NCBI GenBank assembly: GCA_024703915.1
Contig: CP087969.1
Coordinates: forward strand, 2,294,001-2,358,000
Origin: Massilia sp. H-1
Lineage (GTDB): Bacteria > Pseudomonadota > Gammaproteobacteria > Burkholderiales > Burkholderiaceae_D
DNA length: 64,000 bases
Direction: 5' to 3'
Shown in pieces: positions 56,603 to 64,000 of this stretch. Positions within the stretch are counted from its first letter, which is position 1. Each line of letters opens with the position of its first letter. A program made the translations under genes and the position numbers. The notes below the pieces were generated by a model. The model had not been told where the DNA came from and did no database searches. It worked only from the letters and a program-made list of their open reading frames with translations.

Positions 56603-56788
56603 ATGCAATCTGCAACTTTCGAAGTGTTGGACGCGTCCGAAATCAATTCTGTTTCTGGTGGATGGGGCGCCGCTGCTGTGGTGGTCGTCGTCGTGATCGC
56701 CGCTGCTGGAATTGTGACTGGTTGGGCGAATGGTTACGGTGACGAAGCTGACAAGGCCAAAGAAAAAGACAAAAAGGCAAAGAAATAA
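56603..56788 (+). CDS. Bacteriocin-like peptide 1 with double-glycine leader
   Basis: 61 residues. Leader MQSATFEVLDASEINSVSGG matches the pattern cut by peptidase-containing ABC transporters (hydrophobic -12/-7/-4, Gly-Gly at -2/-1). The core begins WGAAAVVVVVVIAAAGIVTG, a long hydrophobic helix with overlapping GxxxG motifs (GIVTG, GWANG), and ends in a Lys-rich tail (KAKEKDKKAKK). This resembles one partner of a class IIb two-peptide bacteriocin. Preceded by GGAGG. Confidence 0.75.
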   Translation: MQSATFEVLDASEINSVSGGWGAAAVVVVVVIAAAGIVTGWANGYGDEADKAKEKDKKAKK

Positions 56789-56828
56789 ATCGTATTCCCC
56801 TGCCTCATAAACTCTTTAGGAGAATGAA

Positions 56829-57026
56829 ATGAACATGACCAAATTTTCGCCACCCGATCACGGCTGCCTGGTCGAATTGAACAACGAGCAATGTCAGGAA
56901 ATTAGCGGCGGCATGGCATTTGTTCCCGCTGCCGCCATCGCTGTGGCGGCATTAAGCCTGTTTTCTGCTGCGGAAAAGGTTGGTGATTCGATGGGACGCG
57001 TATTACAGAGCCACTCATTGACATAA
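56829..57026 (+). CDS. Bacteriocin-like peptide 2 with double-glycine leader
   Basis: 65 residues. Leader ends LVELNNEQCQEISGG, again a double-glycine site. The core (MAFVPAAAIAVAALSLFSAA, then KVGDSMGRVLQSHSLT) has a hydrophobic helix and a GxxxG motif (GDSMG). Preceded by TTAGGAGAATGAA, a strong ribosome-binding site, 40 bases after peptide 1. Probable complementary partner of peptide 1. Confidence 0.75.
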   Translation: MNMTKFSPPDHGCLVELNNEQCQEISGGMAFVPAAAIAVAALSLFSAAEKVGDSMGRVLQSHSLT

Positions 57027-57058
57027 TTAAGTAAGCGCACACTCAGCGGTAAAACGGC

Positions 57059-57980
57059 TCAAAAAGGGCTCGTCTTGCTGCCGAGTGCCGCGACCAGCTG
57101 CGACGGTTCGTCCGCGAACAGGAACAGATAGGCTTAGGCGCAGGCCGTGCGAGCTGCCAGCTCAGGACGCTTGCATCGGCAGCCGGATCAATGGCGATCA
57201 TCACGTTTGGCACGTCGGTAGGCGTTGCGACCAGGGTGGCATCGGCAGGCACGGCATGGCGTTTGCGCCACTCGGGTTCGCCTGTATCGAGCGCTTCGCA
57301 GCGGACGATGGCCTGCCTTGCAATCACGGCCGAAAAGCGGTTGCCGACCTGAATGTCGAGCGCCGCGTCGCTCACCACGATGCTGCTCCCCAGCATCGCC
57401 CGCCGGTCACCGACCACCCAGAACAGCGAATACAGCGCCAGTCCGAGCAGGATCAATTGGATGCGCTGCTGCATGGCCGGATCCTTCACCATCGCCCCCA
57501 CGATTGTCGCGTGCATCGGCAGTTCGCCGAAAATGCCCGTCAACAGGATCAGGACCATCGTGCCGTAACCACTTTTCTTAAGGAAGCCGAAGCTGCGTCC
57601 GGCGGGACGCGGCGCGTACGGGCGGCGTGTCAGCCACGCCAGGCAGGCATGCAGGTTGGCCTTGTCCAGGCGCACCCACGCGATGAGGGGCAAGGGAATC
57701 AATGCGGCCAGGCGTTCAGGCCAGGGGGCGCGGCGCGCGGCAGCCGCGCGCGCAGGCGCTGGAGGCCGCGGTACTGGGTGAGCATTTTGGCAAGGATGAG
57801 GCACTGAATCAGTCTGACGCCGAGTGTCAGGATGGCGGCCCTGCCGCTGCCGGGCGCGGCGCCGATCGTCAGGATCAGGCTGATCGCAACGATAAAGAAA
57901 GCCAGGCCGAGCACATAAGACCAGCTGGTTTCGGCCAGCCAGGCGAGGCCTCTTGCCGTGACTCGCATGCTTGCCGCCAT
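57059..57980 (-). CDS. Multi-helix membrane protein of unknown function
   Basis: At least four hydrophobic helices: SYVLGLAFFIVAISLILTIG, AALIPLPLIAWV, GTMVLILLTGIFGELPMHA and IQLILLGLALYSLFWVVGD. A soluble C-terminal domain follows (LDIQVGNRFSAVIARQAIVR) and ends SQLVAALGSKTSPF. About 306 residues. Breaks near 57133 (GCCTAAGC on the coding strand for GCCGGC) and 57725. It converges on the peptide genes. A link to peptide immunity is possible but unproven. Confidence 0.65.
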
Positions 57981-58005
57981 ATCATCCCCATCGAGCTCAA
58001 CATTG

Positions 58006-58472
58006 CTATTTTAGCAGTATTGGGATGCCCGGGGCCGGGCTCAGCCGCCCTGCAGCGTCCATGCCGCGCCAGGGGAAGCGGGGCCGAACGAACACCCAGC
58101 TCAGTAACACCAGCAAGCCGAATCCCGAATATGCGGCGATGAACACCCAAGGCGGGGCTTCATAGAACATCAGTTGGCGCAGCCAGTGGGCGATAAAGTC
58201 ACCGGAATAGACGGATTGCCCTGCGCGTTCACGCAACCACAGTTCCAGCGTGGTCAAAGGGCAAATGATCCCCAGCCAGGCTTCCATGGCGATGTAGATG
58301 ATGCCGAGCAGATGCAGCGCGCGGAAGCTGAAATTGCGCACCCACTGCCAGCCGAGGCTTAGGCAGCGATGAGCGTCAGCACCAGGCCGCCGATAATGAA
58401 CAGCACCACGCCAACGTGCAGCACCAGCACCGCATTGGCCAGCCCGATATACAAAGCGGAAGAACCGGTCAT
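58006..58472 (-). CDS. DUF2784-type membrane protein
   Basis: About four helices: [40 protein letters not shown] (then CPLTTLE), [20 protein letters not shown]. The motif [17 protein letters not shown] is typical of the DUF2784 family. About 155 residues. The break near 58360 reads GCCTAAGC for GCCGGC. Function unknown. Located between the rpsJ terminator and the 57059 gene. Confidence 0.8.
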
Positions 58473-58500
58473 GTCTGTCTTTCACGAGTTCATAAAGAGA

Positions 58501-58544
58501 AAGGGCCGGGCAATCCGCTGTAAAGCGAATCGGCCCGGCCCCTT
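58501..58544 (-). terminator. Strong terminator directly after rpsJ
   Basis: On the minus strand AAGGGGCCGGGC and GCCCGGCCCTT form a long stem with a 21-base loop that itself can pair, followed by TCTCTTT. It ends the rpsL-rpsJ operon and isolates it from downstream genes. Confidence 0.85.
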
Positions 58545-58580
58545 CAAGCTGGCGGAGATCACCCCATGCCGCTGCTGCAA

Positions 58581-58898
58581 TTATTGCAGTTTGATTTCGA
58601 CGTCTACACCTGCTGGCAGGTCCAGCTTCATCAGTGCGTCAACGGTTTTGTCCGTTGGGTCCACGATGTCCATCAGACGCTGGTGGGTACGGATTTCGAA
58701 CTGGTCGCGCGAGGTTTTGTTGACGTGCGGCGAACGCAGAACGTCAAAACGCTGGATGCGGGTTGGCAGTGGTACTGGGCCTTTGACAACAGCGCCGGTA
58801 CGCTTGGCGGTGTCAACGATTTCCAGTGCGGACTGGTCGATCAGCTTGTAATCGAAAGCCTTCAGGCGAATACGGATTTTCTGGTTTGGTGCGGACAT
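58581..58898 (-). CDS. rpsJ: 30S ribosomal protein S10 / NusE
   Basis: 105 residues, intact: [60 protein letters not shown]. Also acts in NusE-NusG antitermination. Follows tuf, but is not followed by rplC as is usual. Confidence 0.98.
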   Translation of the reverse strand: MSAPNQKIRIRLKAFDYKLIDQSALEIVDTAKRTGAVVKGPVPLPTRIQRFDVLRSPHVNKTSRDQFEIRTHQRLMDIVDPTDKTVDALMKLDLPAGVDVEIKLQ

Positions 58899-59031
58899 GG
58901 TATTTCCTTTAAAGAGCGAACCGGGCTTGTCGCCGCGGCAATATGAATAAGGTAGTACGTGCTGCGAATAAAACAGCAGGGGGCACAGTATAAACTGTTT
59001 CCCCCTGCTTGAATCAGATCAACTTAAATAA

Positions 59032-60225
59032 TTAAGCGATGATTTTTGCAACAACGTTTAAGCGCCAACGGTACGGCCGCCTTCATGGATAGCGAAGCGC
59101 AGACCTTCTTCCATTGCGATCGGGTTGATCAGCTTGACGGTGATCGACACGTTATCGCCTGGCATAACCATTTCTTTGTCCGCTGGCAGTTCGATCAGAA
59201 CCGGTCACGTCAGTCGTACGGAAGTAGAACTGTGGACGATAGTTGTTGAAGAACGGGGTGTGACGGCCGCCTTCGTCTTTCGACAGAACATAGATCTCGC
59301 CGGTGAAGTGGTTGTGCGGCTTGATCGAGCCTGGCTTCGCCAGAACTTGACCACGCTCAACGTCTTCACGCTTGGTGCCGCGCAGCAGCAGACCAACGTT
59401 GTCGCCAGCTTGACCCTGGTCCAGCAGTTTGCGGAACATTTCCACGCCGGTGCAGGTGGTTTTGACGGTGTCTTTGATGCCGACGATTTCGATTTCTTCG
59501 CCGACTTTAACGATACCGCGCTCAACGCGACCGGTGACAACGGTGCCGCGACCCGAGATCGAGAACACGTCTTCCACAGGCATCAGGAAGGCGCCGTCAA
59601 CAGCGCGCTCTGGCGTTGGGATGTACGAATCGAGTGCATCAGCCAGTTGCATGATGGCCTGTTCGCCCATTGGGCCTGCATCGCCTTCCAGAGCCATACG
59701 TGCCGAACCTTTTACGATTGGCAGGTCGTCGCCTGGGAATTCATACTTCGACAGCAACTCACGCACTTCCATTTCGACCAGTTCCAGCAGTTCTGCATCG
59801 TCGACCAGGTCGCACTTGTTCAGGAACACGATGATGTATGGAACGCCAACTTGGCGGGCCAGCAGGATGTGTTCGCGGGTCTGTGGCATTGGGCCGTCAG
59901 CTGCGGAGCAAACCAGGATCGCGCCGTCCATCTGGGCAGCACCGGTAATCATGTTTTTGATGTAGTCGGCGTGGCCTGGGCAGTCAACGTGAGCGTAGTG
60001 ACGGTTAGCGGTCTCGTACTCGACGTGCGCGGTGTTGATGGTAATGCCGCGTGCTTTTTCTTCTGGTGCTGCATCGATCTGGTCGTATGCTTTAGCTTCG
60101 CCGCCGAATTTCTTCGACAGAACGGTAGCGATAGCAGCCGTCAGGGTGGTTTTGCCGTGGTCAACGTGACCGATGGTGCCGACGTTGACGTGCGGTTTGG
60201 TCCGTTCGAATTTACCTTTTGCCAT
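59032..60225 (-). CDS. tuf: Elongation factor Tu
   Basis: GTPase that delivers aminoacyl-tRNA. G1 [15 protein letters not shown]3 [19 protein letters not shown]4 NKCDLVDD; switch I region [15 protein letters not shown]. Domain 3 ends GGRTVGA-VVAKIIA. About 397 residues. Breaks near 59203 and near 59057, where the family Ala-Gly (GCCGGC) is read GCTTAAAC. Confidence 0.97.
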
Positions 60226-60269
60226 TTTGATCTTCCTTAAAAAGAGCGATATTTACAATTTTTTAGAAT

Positions 60270-60296
60270 CGGGGTCCCGCTCATGGCAGGACCCCG
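60270..60296 (-). promoter_or_regulatory. Hairpin in the fusA-tuf spacer
   Basis: CGGGGTCC and GGACCCCG form an 8-bp stem with an 11-base loop in the 78-base gap. No U-run; perhaps an RNA processing or weak attenuation site, giving higher tuf expression. Confidence 0.5.
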
Positions 60297-60303
60297 ACAG
60301 AAA

Positions 60304-63000
<2,697 letters not shown>

Positions 63001-63132
63001 TTCAATTCCTTTCAGTCTTCAGTTGAGCGCGCTTTGCGCACTCGCGGTGGCCATCATAGCCATCCACTTACTCGACCGGTTCTGGTCGGTTCAACTAACT
63101 TTGTATGGGCAAGAGCGTTCGTATGAAACGAA

Positions 63133-63517
63133 TTACTTCTTACCAGCTTTAGCGCGCTTCGTACCGTACTTCGAACGAGCTTGCTTACGGTCTTTAACGC
63201 CCTGGGTATCCAGTGCACCGCGAACCATGTGGTAACGCACACCCGGCAAGTCTTTCACACGGCCGCCGCGCAGCAGCACGACACTGTGTTCTTGCAGGTT
63301 GTGGCCTTCACCGCCGATGTACGAAATGACTTCGAAACCGTTGGTCAGGCGAACTTTGGCGACTTTACGCAGAGCCGAGTTAGGCTTCTTTGGGGTCGTC
63401 GTGTATACACGGGTGCAAACACCACGTTTTTGCGGGCTGTTTTCCAGCGCCAAACGATTTGCTTTTCACGGTCAGAGCGACGCGTGGGCTGCGAATCAGT
63501 TGATTGATGGTTGGCAT
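63133..63517 (-). CDS. rpsL: 30S ribosomal protein S12
   Basis: [57 protein letters not shown]. The lysines where streptomycin-resistance changes arise ([15 protein letters not shown]) are wild-type. An extra T near 63460 breaks the frame. About 127 residues. First gene of the str operon. Confidence 0.97.
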
Positions 63518-63549
63518 CGTTATAAATCCAACAAAATTACAACATGAAT

Positions 63550-63571
63550 AACCCGGGCAAACGCCCGGGGG
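63550..63571. repeat. GC-rich hairpin upstream of rpsL
   Basis: CCCGGGC and GCCCGGG flank a short A-rich loop about 40 bases before the rpsL start, within the leader RNA. It may be an attenuator or a leader regulatory stem; no strong U-run follows. Confidence 0.5.
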
Positions 63572-63685
63572 CTAAAACTGAAACTTTTGCCTCGGTTCAG
63601 ACTGACAGCAGAGGCGCCGAAAGCCACTCGCAAGGGAGCGGCTGTGGTGCGCACACGATGTGCAGAATAAATTCGAGAACTCAGC

Positions 63686-63714
63686 AGTATAAGCCTGATA
63701 GGACTGCCGGTCAA
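63686..63714 (-). promoter_or_regulatory. Sigma-70 promoter of the str operon
   Basis: On the minus strand TTGACC (63709-63714), a 17-base spacer and TATACT (63686-63691), about 170 bases upstream of rpsL. A near-consensus promoter, as expected for ribosomal genes. rpoC is not adjacent here. Confidence 0.8.
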
Positions 63715-63814
63715 CTTGTTTACCGGTTTGGGACCGTTTCCGCCGCATTAAAAAAATGCCCGGCAGCCCCAAACGCCGCGATAATACCGGCTCCTCACCC
63801 ATTGCCCCTGTCCC

Positions 63815-64000
63815 ATGCCCGCTGCGCTGCGCCCTGCCAAGCTATTCCTGCTGTTGACTTACCTGGCGCTGTCCGCCGTACCATTCGTTCCATTGCTTAT
63901 GGGCAAGAGTGTCGAACAGCCATGGCAGCTGCTGGGCGTCGAAACCATCGCCTGGGTGGCGGTGTGGGCCGTGTTCAAGCGTCCGGCCCGCTTCCACTGG
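63815..64000 (+). CDS. Start of a membrane-protein gene, 3' part outside the window
   Basis: 62 codons from ATG 63815: MPAALRPAKLFLLLTYLALS, VPFVPLLMGKSVEQPWQLLG, then a second hydrophobic stretch WVAVWAVF. At least two membrane helices. Could be the N terminus of an LTA-synthase/phosphoethanolamine-transferase-like protein, but too little is visible to decide. Confidence 0.55.
   Translation, partial: MPAALRPAKLFLLLTYLALSAVPFVPLLMGKSVEQPWQLLGVETIAWVAVWAVFKRPARFHW

Noticed and set aside
43340..58580. Calling the block a mobile genomic island
   Set aside because: No integrase, transposase, tRNA or flanking direct repeat was found; codon use looks native except around the small peptides.

Overview
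The window is a high-GC betaproteobacterial chromosome segment. Protein content and gene order (CyaY/LptM/LysA, System II cytochrome c maturation ResB-CcsB, MsrPQ, a pilY1 minor-pilin operon, an str/S10/spc/alpha ribosomal supercluster, a PEP-CTERM protein) point to Oxalobacteraceae, most likely the Massilia/Telluria/Duganella group. The family is an inference from protein resemblance; no rRNA gene is present to confirm it. No tRNA, rRNA, CRISPR array or insertion sequence was seen.

Layout. 1-10.4 kb: housekeeping genes (cyaY, lptM, lysA, msrPQ, ccsB, resB, a cytochrome c4-like protein, engB, hemB) plus a decayed Rpn-type gene. 10.4-12 kb: two divergent TonB-like proteins. 12-18.7 kb: a type IV pilus operon on the minus strand, fimT-pilV-pilW-pilX-pilY1-(small protein)-pilE-like, most junctions being stop/start overlaps. 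18.9-28.7 kb: an envelope-stress block with an RND pump and its adaptor, an OmpR/EnvZ-type pair, a divergent Spy-like chaperone, an unknown His-rich protein and dsbD. 29.2-43.3 kb: ribosomal protein genes from rplQ back to rplC, with rpoA, secY and infA. 43.4-58.5 kb: a non-ribosomal block between rpsJ and rplC, genes that are usually adjacent. 58.6-63.5 kb: rpsJ, tuf, fusA, rpsG, rpsL. The last 190 bases open a membrane-protein gene.

The 43.4-58.5 kb block is the most interesting part. It holds a Ter-type cluster (TerD, ATP-grasp, phosphoribosyltransferase/TRSP, HAD phosphatase, StiP/PELOTA, CitE-like lyase, two-domain TerD protein). It also holds creBCD and two small peptides with double-glycine leaders and GxxxG motifs that look like a two-peptide bacteriocin. 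Three small membrane proteins lie beside them. A strong terminator follows rpsJ and a good sigma-70 promoter precedes rplC, so the two halves of the ribosomal cluster can be transcribed independently.

A caution covers everything: almost every long gene, including essential ones, is broken by small indels. Most sit where reconstruction demands the hexamer GCCGGC; the consensus reads GCTTAAGC, GCCTAAGC, GCTTAGC, GCTAGGC or GCTTGGC instead. This looks like a systematic base-calling error at a modified GCCGGC site, so the frameshifts are treated as sequence error and genes are annotated across them. Coordinates give the reconstructed gene span.
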